DNA from: Thermomonas fusca DSM 15424
Lineage (GTDB): Bacteria > Pseudomonadota > Gammaproteobacteria > Xanthomonadales > Xanthomonadaceae
Length of the DNA: 64,000 nucleotides
Reading direction: 5' to 3'
Assembly: GCF_000423885.1 (NCBI RefSeq)
Contig: NZ_KE384101.1
Span: 1-64,000, forward strand
Positions within the stretch are counted from its first letter, which is position 1, and each line of letters starts with the position of its first letter. The notes under the pieces were generated by a model that did no database searches, was not told the origin of the DNA, and worked only from the letters and a program-made list of their open reading frames with translations. A program made the translations under genes and the position numbers. Shown here piece by piece: positions 8,298 through 16,687 of the stretch.

Positions 8298-9677
8298 ATG
8301 CATACCGCTTCCAAAATCGCACGCATCACCGCCCTTGCCATCGGCATCGCCGGTGCACTGGCCTGGGGCCAGGCCGACGCCGCGGCGTTCCAGCTCAAGG
8401 AAAACAGCGCGAAGGGCTTGGGCCGCGCGTTTGCCGGTTCCACCAGCGCCTGGGGCGATGCCTCGGTGGTCGCCACCAACCCGGCGTCGATGCGCCTGCT
8501 CAACGGCCGCCAGTTCCAGGCCGACGTGAGCGCCATCGCCTTCTCGGCCAAGCTGCAGGACGGCTACAGTGGCCGCTTCGCAGGTCCGGGCGGCGCTGGC
8601 ACCGGGATGCCGATCCAGGGCGGCAACGGCGGCGACGCCGGCATGATCGCGCCGGTCCCGGCGACCTACTTCCACATCCCGTTCGGCGAGAACGACAACA
8701 TGCATTTCGGCATGTCGCTGACCGCGCCGTTCGGTTTCAAGACCGAATACGACCGCAACTGGGTCGGCCGCTACCACGGCGTCAAGACCGACCTGAAGGC
8801 GGTCGACCTCGGTGCCGCGTTCTCCTATGACGTCAACCCGTACGTCTCGTTCGGCGTCAGCGTGTTCTACGAACACCTGGCCATCGAGCTGAGCAATGCG
8901 GTCGACTTCGGCGCCGTTGCCTACGGCGCGACCAACGGCGCCAGCGCCGCGCTGGGGCTGTACCCGGGCAGCGCCGATGGCTTCGCCACCATCGAAGGCA
9001 AGAACAACGCCTGGGGCTACGTGCTGGGCGCCACCTTCAGCGTCACCGAAGACACCAACATCGCGCTGAGCTACCGCTCCAAGGTCAAGCACAAGATCGA
9101 CGACGGCAAGGCCACCTTCGATGTCCCCGGCAATGTCGCCACCGCCCTGCAGACGCAGGCGCGCGGCATCTTCGTCAACACCGGCGGCAAGGCCGAGTTG
9201 ACCCTGCCGGCCTCGGCCACCCTGAGCCTGACCCACCGCGTCAACGACCGCTGGACGGTGATGGGCGATCTCTCCCGCACCGCGTGGGCGCCGTCGTTCG
9301 ACCAGGTGGTGGTGGACTTCGCCTCCAACCAGCCCAACAACGTGCTGGTGTTCGGCTACGACGACACCACCTTCGCCTCGATCGGTGCCGAGTACAAGCT
9401 GTCCGACACCATCACCTTGCGCGGCGGCGTGGCATACGACCAGACCCCGACCACCGACGAGCACCGCGACGTGCGCGTGCCGGACGTCTCGCGCCGCTGG
9501 CTGTCGTTCGGCCTGGGCTGGACGCCGTCGGAGAAGACCGAGTTCAACTTCGGTTACACCCACCTGTTCACCAACCAGCCGTCGATCGACATCACCTCGG
9601 CCACCCGCAGCACGCTGAAGGGTAGCTACGAGGTCCGCGGCGACGTGCTGGGCGCTTCGATCAACTACAAGTTCTGA
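8298..9677 (+). CDS. fadL: FadL/OmpP1 family outer-membrane long-chain fatty acid transporter
   Basis: A 459-residue outer-membrane beta-barrel. The signal peptide ends near residue 29. The mature N-terminus shows the FadL plug signature (AAFQLKENSAKGLGRAFAG, then ASVVATNPASM), followed by alternating strands. The C-terminus ends in Phe (SINYKF), the usual assembly signal. It should admit long-chain fatty acids or other hydrophobic compounds; substrate identity is not readable. Start choice: the ATG at 8298 has GGAGAG upstream and gives a clean signal peptide; ATGs at 8262 and 8280 are alternatives. It ends 24 nt before a strong terminator. Confidence 0.92.
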   Translation: MHTASKIARITALAIGIAGALAWGQADAAAFQLKENSAKGLGRAFAGSTSAWGDASVVATNPASMRLLNGRQFQADVSAIAFSAKLQDGYSGRFAGPGGAGTGMPIQGGNGGDAGMIAPVPATYFHIPFGENDNMHFGMSLTAPFGFKTEYDRNWVGRYHGVKTDLKAVDLGAAFSYDVNPYVSFGVSVFYEHLAIELSNAVDFGAVAYGATNGASAALGLYPGSADGFATIEGKNNAWGYVLGATFSVTEDTNIALSYRSKVKHKIDDGKATFDVPGNVATALQTQARGIFVNTGGKAELTLPASATLSLTHRVNDRWTVMGDLSRTAWAPSFDQVVVDFASNQPNNVLVFGYDDTTFASIGAEYKLSDTITLRGGVAYDQTPTTDEHRDVRVPDVSRRWLSFGLGWTPSEKTEFNFGYTHLFTNQPSIDITSATRSTLKGSYEVRGDVLGASINYKF

Positions 9678-9700
9678 TCGCTCGCGCCATTGCAGCATCG

Positions 9701-9731
9701 GAAGCCCCGCGCAAGCGGGGCTTCTTTTTTT
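9701..9731 (+). terminator. Terminator of fadL
   Basis: GAAGCCCCGC and GCGGGGCTTC form a perfect 10-bp stem over GCAA, followed by seven further T residues. A textbook intrinsic terminator 24 nt after the fadL stop. Confidence 0.93.
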
Positions 9732-9769
9732 GCGCGCTGCGGGGCGATTCGCTGCGGCACGCGCGCATG

Positions 9770-9793
9770 AAAAACCCCGCCGCGGCGGGGTCT
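9770..9793 (-). terminator. Terminator of putA
   Basis: Read on the minus strand, ACCCCGCC and GGCGGGGT pair over a GC centre and are followed by TTTTTC, 28 nt past the putA stop. It stands back-to-back with the fadL terminator. Confidence 0.85.
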
Positions 9794-9821
9794 TCATTGC
9801 GGGCTGCGCAGAGCGACGGAA

Positions 9822-12800
9822 TCAGTCGCCCAGCGTCAGCAGGCTGGCGTTGCCGCCGGCGGCGGTGGTGTTGACGGTCACCGTCTTCTCGGTGGCGAAG
9901 CGCGGCAAGTAGTGCGGGCCGCCGGCCTTCGGGCCGGTGCCGGACAGGCCTTGGCCGCCGAACGGCTGCACCCCGACCACCGCGCCGATCTGGTTGCGGT
10001 TGACGTAGATGTTGCCGACCTTGGCGCGCGCCACGATGCGGTCGATGGTGGCGTCGATGCGCGAATGGATGCCCAGGGTCAGGCCGTAGCCGGTGGCGTT
10101 GATGGTGTCGATCAGCGCGTCCAGTTCGTCGGCCTTCCAGCGCACCACGTGCAGCGCCGGGCCGAATTTCTCGCGGTCCAGTTCGGCGATCGACTTGAGT
10201 TCCCACGCCGTCGGCGCGAAGAAGGTGCCGTGCTCGGTGCCCTCGCCCAGCGTGGCCCGGGCGATGAACTTCGCCGAGCCCTGCATCTTCGCGGCGTGCT
10301 CTTCGAGCACGCATTTGGCCTCGGTGTCGATCACCGGGCCGACGTCGGTGGACGGCAGGCCGGGATCGCCGACCTTCAGCTCGGCCATCGCGCCGGCCAA
10401 CATGCCGATCACCTTGTCGGCGATGTCGTCCTGCACCAGCAGCACGCGCGCGGCCGAGCAGCGCTGGCCGGCGGAGGTGAAGGCCGAGCCCAGCGCGTCC
10501 TTGACCACCTGTTCGGGCAGCGAGGAACTGTCGGCGATCATCGCGTTCTGGCCGCCGGTTTCGGCGATCAGGGTGGCGATCGGGCCGGCCTCGCGGCTGG
10601 CCAGGGCACGGTTGATCAGGCGCGCGGTTTCGGTGGAACCGGTGAAGCAGACGCCGGCCACGCGTGCATCCCGGGTCAGCGCCGCGCCGACGGTGGCGCC
10701 GTCGCCGGGCAGGTACTGCAGCACGTCCTGCGGGATGCCGGCTTCGTGCATCAGCTTGACCGCGGCGAAACCGATCAGGTTGGTCTGCTCGGCCGGCTTG
10801 GCGATCACGGTATTGCCGGCGGCCAGCGCGGCGGCGATCTGGCCGAGGAAGATCGCCAGCGGGAAGTTCCACGGGCTGATGCAGGCGAACACGCCGCGCC
10901 CGGCCAGCTGCAGCTGGTTGGATTCGCCGGTGGGGCCGGGCAGGGCGATCGGGGCGAAGTGCTCCCTTGCCTGTAATGCGTAATAGCGCAGGAAATCCAC
11001 CGCCTCGCGCACTTCGGCGATGCCGTCGGCCAGGGTCTTGCCGGCCTCCTTGGTGCACATCGCCATGTAGGCCGGCATGCGCGCCTCCAGCAGGTCGGCG
11101 GCGTGTTCCAGCAGGGCGGCGCGCGAACTGGCCGGGGTGGCGTCCCAGCCGGGCTGCGCGGCCACGGCGTTGGCCAGCGCGCGCTCGACGTCGGCGCTGG
11201 TGCTGGCCTGCCAGTGGCCTACCGTTTCGCGGCGGTCGGCCGGGTTGGTGACCGCGATCTTCTCGCCGGCAGGCTGGGTGCCGGCGACCAGCGGGCTGGC
11301 GGTCCAGCTGCCGGCGCCGGCGCTGTTCATCGCCGCCGCAAGGTCGCGCAGCGCGTCGTCGTTGGCCAGGTTGATGCCCATGGAATTGCCTCGGTGCTGG
11401 TTCTGGCTGCGGTAGAGGTCCACCGGCAGCGGGATGCGGGGGTGCTGGATGTGTTCGAGCGAGGACACGAACTCCACCGGGTCGCGGATCAGCTCTTCGA
11501 CCGGGATGCTCTCGTCGGTGATGCGGTTGACGAAGCTGGAGTTGGCGCCGTTCTCCAGCAGGCGGCGCACCAGGTAGGGCAGCAGGTCTTCGTGCGAGCC
11601 CACCGGCGCGTACACGCGGCAGGGCACGTCCAGGCGGTCGGCCGGGATCACTTCCGCGTACAGGTCGTCGCCCATGCCGTGCAGCTTCTGGAACTCGAAG
11701 TCGCGGCGGCCGCGCATCGCCCGTGCCATGCGGTGCACGGTGGCGATGGTTTGTGCATTGTGGGTGGCGAACATCGGGTAGATCGCGTCGCCCGCATCGA
11801 GCAGCCGGCGCGCATTGGCGATGTAGCTGACGTCGGTGTTCTGCTTGCGGGTGAACAGCGGGTAGCCGGCCTGCCCGTCCATCTGCGCGCGCTTGACCTC
11901 GGCATCCCAGTAGGCGCCCTTGACCAGCCGCACCGGGATGCGCCGGCCCAGCTGGCCGGCCATGGCGGCGATGTGGTCGATCACGAACGGCGCGCGCTTC
12001 TGGTAGGCCTGCACGACGATACCGAAGCCGTTCCAGCCGCGCAGCGACGCGTCCGCCAGCACCTGGAAGATCAGGTCCAGCGAGAGTTCGAGCCTGTCGG
12101 TTTCCTCGGCGTCGATGGTCAGCCCGATGTCGTACTGCTTGGCCAGCTGCGACAGTTCCAGCAGGCGGCCGCCCAGCTCGTCCAGCACGCGCGCGCGCTT
12201 GGCGTGCTCATAGCGCGGGTGCAGGGCGGACAGCTTGACCGAGATGCTGGGCGCGCCGAACACCGCGTCGGGCGCCTGCGTGCGGTGCGGCGCGTAGTCG
12301 CGGCCGATCGCGTGGATCGCGCTGCGATAGGCCTCCTGGTAGCGCAATGCATCCTTGGTGGTCAGCGCGCCCTCGCCCAGCATGTCGAAGGAATAGCGGT
12401 AGTTCGCGCCCTCGCCCTTGCGGCTGCGCACCAGCGCCTCATCGATGGTCCGGCCCAGCACGAACTGGTGGCCCATGATCTTCATCGCCTGGCGCACCGC
12501 CAGCCGGATCACCGGCTCGCCGGCGCGCCCGACCAGGCGCTGGAAGGCGCCGTGGGCATCGCGCCTGGTGTCATCGGCCAGATCGACCAGCTTGCCGGTC
12601 AGCATCAGGCCCCAGGTGGACGCGTTGACCAGCACCGAATCGGACTGGCCGAGGTGGCGCTTCCAGTTGGCATCGCCCAGCTTGTCGCGGATCAGCGCGT
12701 CGGCGGTGGCCTGGTCGGGGATGCGCAGCAGCGCCTCGGCCACGCACATCAGCAGCACGCCCTCCTCGCTGCCGAGGTCGTACTGGCGCATGAAGGCCTC

Positions 12801-13037
12801 CACCACGCCCTGGCTCTTGGCGCGGGCGCGGACCCGGCGGACCAGGTCGGCGGCCACCGCCTGCGCGGCGTCGCGCTCGGCGGCCGGCAGGCGGGCCTGC
12901 TCCAGCAGCCAGCGGACGTGGGTGGCCTCGTCGCGGATCCAGCCGGCGGTGATCGCGGCGCGGAAAGGCGGCGCGGGCTGTGCCAGCTCCGGGGACAGGA
13001 TGGGAGCGACGGAAACGGTCTGGAAATCGATGCTCAT
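9822..13037 (-). CDS. putA: Bifunctional proline dehydrogenase / glutamate-semialdehyde dehydrogenase
   Basis: A 1071-residue PutA that oxidises proline to glutamate. The FAD-dependent PRODH barrel takes roughly the first half (motifs DAEE, VQAYQKR, RLVKGAYWD). The NAD-dependent aldehyde dehydrogenase follows, with its Cys in SAGQRCSAARVL and the oxyanion and cofactor motifs GNTVIAKPAEQT and CFTGSTETAR. Unlike E. coli PutA (1320 residues), there is no N-terminal ribbon-helix-helix domain and no long C-terminal extension. It should therefore be a two-function enzyme that does not repress its own gene. The start at 13037 is the first ATG giving the family N-terminus, but no strong SD is visible. 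It is a single-gene unit, divergent from the oxidase operon. Confidence 0.96.
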   Translation of the reverse strand: MSIDFQTVSVAPILSPELAQPAPPFRAAITAGWIRDEATHVRWLLEQARLPAAERDAAQAVAADLVRRVRARAKSQGVVEAFMRQYDLGSEEGVLLMCVAEALLRIPDQATADALIRDKLGDANWKRHLGQSDSVLVNASTWGLMLTGKLVDLADDTRRDAHGAFQRLVGRAGEPVIRLAVRQAMKIMGHQFVLGRTIDEALVRSRKGEGANYRYSFDMLGEGALTTKDALRYQEAYRSAIHAIGRDYAPHRTQAPDAVFGAPSISVKLSALHPRYEHAKRARVLDELGGRLLELSQLAKQYDIGLTIDAEETDRLELSLDLIFQVLADASLRGWNGFGIVVQAYQKRAPFVIDHIAAMAGQLGRRIPVRLVKGAYWDAEVKRAQMDGQAGYPLFTRKQNTDVSYIANARRLLDAGDAIYPMFATHNAQTIATVHRMARAMRGRRDFEFQKLHGMGDDLYAEVIPADRLDVPCRVYAPVGSHEDLLPYLVRRLLENGANSSFVNRITDESIPVEELIRDPVEFVSSLEHIQHPRIPLPVDLYRSQNQHRGNSMGINLANDDALRDLAAAMNSAGAGSWTASPLVAGTQPAGEKIAVTNPADRRETVGHWQASTSADVERALANAVAAQPGWDATPASSRAALLEHAADLLEARMPAYMAMCTKEAGKTLADGIAEVREAVDFLRYYALQAREHFAPIALPGPTGESNQLQLAGRGVFACISPWNFPLAIFLGQIAAALAAGNTVIAKPAEQTNLIGFAAVKLMHEAGIPQDVLQYLPGDGATVGAALTRDARVAGVCFTGSTETARLINRALASREAGPIATLIAETGGQNAMIADSSSLPEQVVKDALGSAFTSAGQRCSAARVLLVQDDIADKVIGMLAGAMAELKVGDPGLPSTDVGPVIDTEAKCVLEEHAAKMQGSAKFIARATLGEGTEHGTFFAPTAWELKSIAELDREKFGPALHVVRWKADELDALIDTINATGYGLTLGIHSRIDATIDRIVARAKVGNIYVNRNQIGAVVGVQPFGGQGLSGTGPKAGGPHYLPRFATEKTVTVNTTAAGGNASLLTLGD

Positions 13038-13133
13038 GCGCCCGCAGGCAGTGTTCGCAGGGGGCCATAGTGTAGATCGGCGGCATCGAACAGGCATGCG
13101 CAGGTTGCCGTGGCCCCGCTGCGCCAGTAATCT

Positions 13134-13186
13134 TTGACTCAGGTCAAGCCTTGGCGCGATTGCTGCGCGGACTTGATCCAGGTCAA
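13134..13186 (+). promoter_or_regulatory. Two FNR/ANR-like boxes upstream of the oxidase operon
   Basis: TTGAC-TCAG-GTCAA (13134-13147) and TTGAT-CCAG-GTCAA (13173-13186) both fit TTGAY-N4-RTCAA-type sites of the CRP/FNR superfamily. Their centres are 39 bp apart. They lie 127-179 nt before ctaC and about 100-135 nt before the divergent putA start, so either gene could be controlled. Apart from these boxes, the 275-nt gap 13038-13312 shows no other clear element. Confidence 0.6.
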
Positions 13187-13312
13187 AACGGGTTGCTGTT
13201 TACTGGCGACCTGTCGGGCGCGGATACGGTTCTCCAGGCTGCTTGCAGCCCGGGAGCCCGTGGCGCGGCCATCCATCCCGGAATCGATTCAGGACATGTG
13301 GGGCTCGGAGTG

Positions 13313-14272
13313 ATGACATCCCGTCGTTTCAAACAGTTGGCGCTGGCCGCCGCGATGACCGTGGCGCTGCCGCTGGCGGTCCAGGCGCAGGGCGCCGCGG
13401 CCGGTCCCGCCGACCCGCACCGCTGGCAGCTGAACATGGGGCCGGGCGTCACCCCGACCTCGCAGGCCGCCTATGACGCCCACATGGTGGTGCTCTGGGT
13501 CTGCGTGGTGATCGGCGTGCTGGTATTCGGCGCCATGGCCGTGGCCATCTTCAAGTTCCGCAAGTCCAAGGGCGCGGTGGCGGATACCGGCTTCGTCCAC
13601 AGCACCAAGCTGGAAGCGATGTGGACGGCGATCCCGGTGCTTATCCTGGTCGGCCTTGCGTTCCCGGCCACCAGCGGCCTGATGCGCATGTACGACGTGC
13701 GCGATTCGGCGATGACGGTGAAGGTCACCGGCTATCAGTGGATGTGGAAGTACGAGTACCTGGGCGAGGACGTGTCCTTCACCAGTCGCCTCGACCGCAA
13801 GCACGACGAGCTGCGCCAGAGCGGCAAGGTCGTGACCGAGGCCGACGACCCGCATTACCTGCTGAACGTCGACAACGTGCTGGTGCTGCCGGTCGATACC
13901 AAGGTGCGCTTCGTGCTGACCGCCGACGACGTGATCCACTCCTGGTGGGTGCCGGCGCTGGGCTGGAAGCAGGACGCCGTGCCGGGCATCGTCAACGAGG
14001 CCTGGGCGCAGATCGAGAAGCCGGGCATCTACCGCGGCCAGTGCGCCGAGCTGTGCGGCAAGGACCACGGCTTCATGCCGATCGTGGTGAAGGCCGTGAG
14101 CAAGGCAGAGTTCGCGCAGTGGCTGGCCGAAGAGAAGGCCAAGCGCGCGCCGGCCGCCCCGGCGGCTCCGGAAGCGGCTCCGGCCGCGCCGGCTGCCGAA
14201 GCCGAAGCCGCGCCCGAGGCCACCGCCGCCGCCCCGCAAACCGCCCAGCCCGCCGCCGCGCAGGCCGGTTGA
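13313..14272 (+). CDS. ctaC: Cytochrome c oxidase subunit II
   Basis: A 319-residue membrane-anchored subunit of the aa3-type oxidase that takes electrons from cytochrome c. A signal peptide (about 1-24) precedes two transmembrane helices (about 58-80 and 102-122) and a periplasmic cupredoxin domain. The CuA ligands are all there: His in DDVIHSWWVP, then Cys-Glu-Leu-Cys, His and Met in GQCAELCGKDHGFMP. The last 50 residues are an Ala/Pro/Glu-rich tail of no evident function. There is no fused cytochrome c domain. Start: the ATG at 13313; a GTG just before it at 13310 is in frame and equally close to the GGAG. First gene of the oxidase cluster. Confidence 0.96.
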   Translation: MTSRRFKQLALAAAMTVALPLAVQAQGAAAGPADPHRWQLNMGPGVTPTSQAAYDAHMVVLWVCVVIGVLVFGAMAVAIFKFRKSKGAVADTGFVHSTKLEAMWTAIPVLILVGLAFPATSGLMRMYDVRDSAMTVKVTGYQWMWKYEYLGEDVSFTSRLDRKHDELRQSGKVVTEADDPHYLLNVDNVLVLPVDTKVRFVLTADDVIHSWWVPALGWKQDAVPGIVNEAWAQIEKPGIYRGQCAELCGKDHGFMPIVVKAVSKAEFAQWLAEEKAKRAPAAPAAPEAAPAAPAAEAEAAPEATAAAPQTAQPAAAQAG

Positions 14273-14301
14273 TCCACGCATAGCATCCAGAAGGTTTCCC
14301 C

Positions 14302-15924
14302 ATGTCCGCCACGCATCCAGACGCCGTCGGCCAGCACGACGCCCACGGCCATCACAAGCAGGGCTTCATCGAGCGCTGGTTCTTCTCGACCAACCACAAG
14401 GACATCGGCACGCTGTACCTGGTGTTCGCCTTCCTGATGGCGATCGTGGGCGCCGCGCTGTCGGTCGGCATCCGCACCGAGCTGGCCACGCCCGGCCTGC
14501 AGTTCGTCAAGCCCGAGTTCTTCAACCAGCTCACCACCATGCATGCGCTGGTGATGATCTTCGGCGCGATCATGCCGGCCTTCGTCGGCCTGGCGAACTG
14601 GATGATCCCGCTGCAGATCGGCGCGCCGGACATGGCGCTGCCGCGCATGAACAACTGGTCCTTCTGGATCATGCCGTTCGCGTTCGCGCTGCTGCTGCTG
14701 ACCTTCTTCCTGCCGGGCGGCGCGCCCGGCGGTGGCTGGACCATGTACCCGCCGCTGTCGCTGCAGGGCGGCAGCAACCTGGCGTTCGCGATCTTCGCCA
14801 TCCACATGATGGGCATCAGCTCGATCATGGGCGCGATCAACATCATCGCCACCGTGCTCAACATGCGCGCGCCGGGCATGGACCTGCTGAAGATGCCGAT
14901 CTTCTGCTGGACCTGGCTGATCACCGCGTTCCTGCTGATCGCGGTGATGCCGGTGCTGGCCGGCGCGGTGACCATGCTGCTGACCGACCGCTTCTTCGCC
15001 ACCAGCTTCTTCAACGCGGCCGGCGGCGGCGACCCGGTGATGTACCAGCACATCTTCTGGTTCTTCGGGCATCCCGAGGTCTACATCATGATCCTGCCGG
15101 CGTTCGGCATCGTGTCGGAGATCATCCCGACCTTCAGCCGCAAGCCGCTGTTCGGTTACCAGGCGATGGTGTACGCCACCGCGGCGATCGCGTTCCTGTC
15201 GTTCATCGTGTGGGCCCACCACATGTTCACGGTAGGCATGCCGCTGGGTGGCGAGGTCTACTTCATGTTCGCCACCATGCTGATCTCGATCCCGACCGGG
15301 GTGAAGGTGTTCAACTGGGTCACCACCATGTGGCGCGGGTCGCTGACCTTCGAAGCGCCGATGCTGTGGTCGATCTCGTTCGTGGTGCTGTTCACCATCG
15401 GCGGTTTCTCCGGCCTGATGCTGGCGATCGTGCCGGCCGACTTCCAGTACCACGACACCTACTTCGTGGTGGCGCACTTCCACTACGTGCTGGTGACCGG
15501 CGCGCTGTTCGCGATCATCGCCGCCATCTACTACTGGTGGCCGAAGTGGACCGGCCGCATGTACAGCGAGGGCCTGGCCAAGTTCCACTTCTGGTGGACC
15601 ATGGTGTTCGTCAACCTGCTGTTCTTCCCGCAGCACTTCCTCGGCCTGGCCGGCATGCCGCGCCGCATCCCGGACTACAACGTGGTGTTCGCGGACTGGA
15701 ACCTGATCAGCTCGATCGGTGCGTTCGGCATGTTCCTCACCCCGTTCATGATGGCCTTCGTGCTGCTGCGCTCGAAGAAGCACGGCGCCGTGGCCGAAGC
15801 CCGCGCCTGGGAAGGCGCGCGTGGCCTGGAGTGGACGGTGCCGTCGCCGGCCCCGCACCACACCTTCGAGCGTCCGCCGGTGATCAAGGACGGCGACCTG
15901 GCCCACGGCGACGTCAGCCACTGA
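14302..15924 (+). CDS. ctaD: Cytochrome c oxidase subunit I
   Basis: The 540-residue catalytic subunit with 12 transmembrane helices. Haem and CuB ligands are intact: His in TTMHALVMIFG (low-spin haem a), the His-Tyr pair in FGHPEVYIMILP, the His-His pair in WAHHMFTVG, and the histidines in VVAHFHYVLVTG. The Glu in GHPEVY marks an A1-type oxidase with both D and K proton channels. A His-rich N-terminus (QHDAHGHHK) is typical of the group. AAGG 7 nt upstream supports the ATG. It follows ctaC by 29 nt. Confidence 0.97.
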   Translation: MSATHPDAVGQHDAHGHHKQGFIERWFFSTNHKDIGTLYLVFAFLMAIVGAALSVGIRTELATPGLQFVKPEFFNQLTTMHALVMIFGAIMPAFVGLANWMIPLQIGAPDMALPRMNNWSFWIMPFAFALLLLTFFLPGGAPGGGWTMYPPLSLQGGSNLAFAIFAIHMMGISSIMGAINIIATVLNMRAPGMDLLKMPIFCWTWLITAFLLIAVMPVLAGAVTMLLTDRFFATSFFNAAGGGDPVMYQHIFWFFGHPEVYIMILPAFGIVSEIIPTFSRKPLFGYQAMVYATAAIAFLSFIVWAHHMFTVGMPLGGEVYFMFATMLISIPTGVKVFNWVTTMWRGSLTFEAPMLWSISFVVLFTIGGFSGLMLAIVPADFQYHDTYFVVAHFHYVLVTGALFAIIAAIYYWWPKWTGRMYSEGLAKFHFWWTMVFVNLLFFPQHFLGLAGMPRRIPDYNVVFADWNLISSIGAFGMFLTPFMMAFVLLRSKKHGAVAEARAWEGARGLEWTVPSPAPHHTFERPPVIKDGDLAHGDVSH

Positions 15925-15943
15925 CGCCGCCCGGAACGCGCAG

Positions 15944-16081
15944 ATGCCCGTCGATCCCGCCACCGTCGATACCACCCTGGCAGCGCGCCGCAGGCGCGCC
16001 CGCCGCACCGCGCTGCTTTGCGCGGTGATCGCGGTGGCGGTGTACGCGCTGTTCTTCCTGTCCGGGGTGGCGGGGCGATGA
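15944..16081 (+). CDS. Small single-pass membrane protein of the oxidase operon (45 aa)
   Basis: A 45-codon frame begins 19 nt after the ctaD stop and overlaps the ctaG start by ATGA. The product has a Thr/Ala N-terminus, a basic stretch (ARRRRARR, residues 14-21) and one hydrophobic helix (about 23-41), so it is probably anchored N-in with a very short periplasmic end. Position and shape match the small cytochrome-oxidase assembly proteins found between subunit I and Cox11 in other proteobacteria. The exact function is not shown by the sequence. The tight overlap with ctaG argues that it is really translated. Confidence 0.75.
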   Translation: MPVDPATVDTTLAARRRRARRTALLCAVIAVAVYALFFLSGVAGR

Positions 16082-16656
16082 GCGCCTCGCGCACCTTCGG
16101 CGTGTGGAAGATGGTCGGCGTGGCGGTGGCCGCGTTCGGCTTCGCCTTCTCGCTGGTGCCGCTGTACCGGATCGCCTGCGAAAAGGTGTTCGGGGTGCGG
16201 CTGGAGCAGGGACCGGTGGCGGCGAAAGGCGCCACTGCCGCAGGCGACGACGCGCGCTGGGTGACCGTGCAGTTCGATGGCGGCGTCAACTCGAAGCTGC
16301 CGTGGCAGTTCGCGCCCGAGCAACGCTCGATGCGGGTGCAGCTGGGCCGCCAGTACGAGGCGCTGTACTTCGCCCGCAACACCGCCGACCGCGCGATCGT
16401 CGGCAGCGCCGTACCTTCGGTCGCACCTGCGCGCGCCTCCGGCTATTTCAACAAGACCGAATGCTTCTGCTTCACCGCGCAGACGCTGGCGGCGGGTGAG
16501 TCCCGCGACATGCCGGTGCGCTTCATCATCGATCCGGCGCTGCCGGCCGGGGTGAAGACGCTGACCCTGTCCTACACCTTCTACAAGAACGACGCCCAGA
16601 CCGCCGCACTTGCGGCAACGACGGGCCACGCGGGCGCGGTCCGTTCCGCGCCCTGA
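16078..16656 (+). CDS. ctaG: Cytochrome c oxidase copper chaperone CtaG/Cox11
   Basis: A 192-residue protein with one N-terminal membrane helix (about 11-29, followed by LYRIACEK) and a periplasmic immunoglobulin-like domain. The copper motif ECFCFT and the adjoining YFNKT are present, as is the conserved C-terminal TLSYTFYK. It inserts CuB into subunit I. The start at 16078 overlaps the stop of the 45-residue gene by four bases, and the hydrophobic anchor begins at the right distance. ctaE follows 31 nt downstream. Confidence 0.95.
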   Translation: MSASRTFGVWKMVGVAVAAFGFAFSLVPLYRIACEKVFGVRLEQGPVAAKGATAAGDDARWVTVQFDGGVNSKLPWQFAPEQRSMRVQLGRQYEALYFARNTADRAIVGSAVPSVAPARASGYFNKTECFCFTAQTLAAGESRDMPVRFIIDPALPAGVKTLTLSYTFYKNDAQTAALAATTGHAGAVRSAP

Positions 16657-16687
16657 TCCTCCGCCAAGACCCAACCGGAAAATCTCC

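Noticed and set aside
11103..13070. A 655-codon plus-strand frame opposite putA
   Set aside because: Low-complexity His/Gln/Val-rich shadow of the PutA coding strand.
14120..14272. Ala/Pro/Glu-rich tail of CtaC as a separate small gene or frameshift
   Set aside because: It stays in frame to a normal stop before ctaD and such tails occur in related subunit II proteins.
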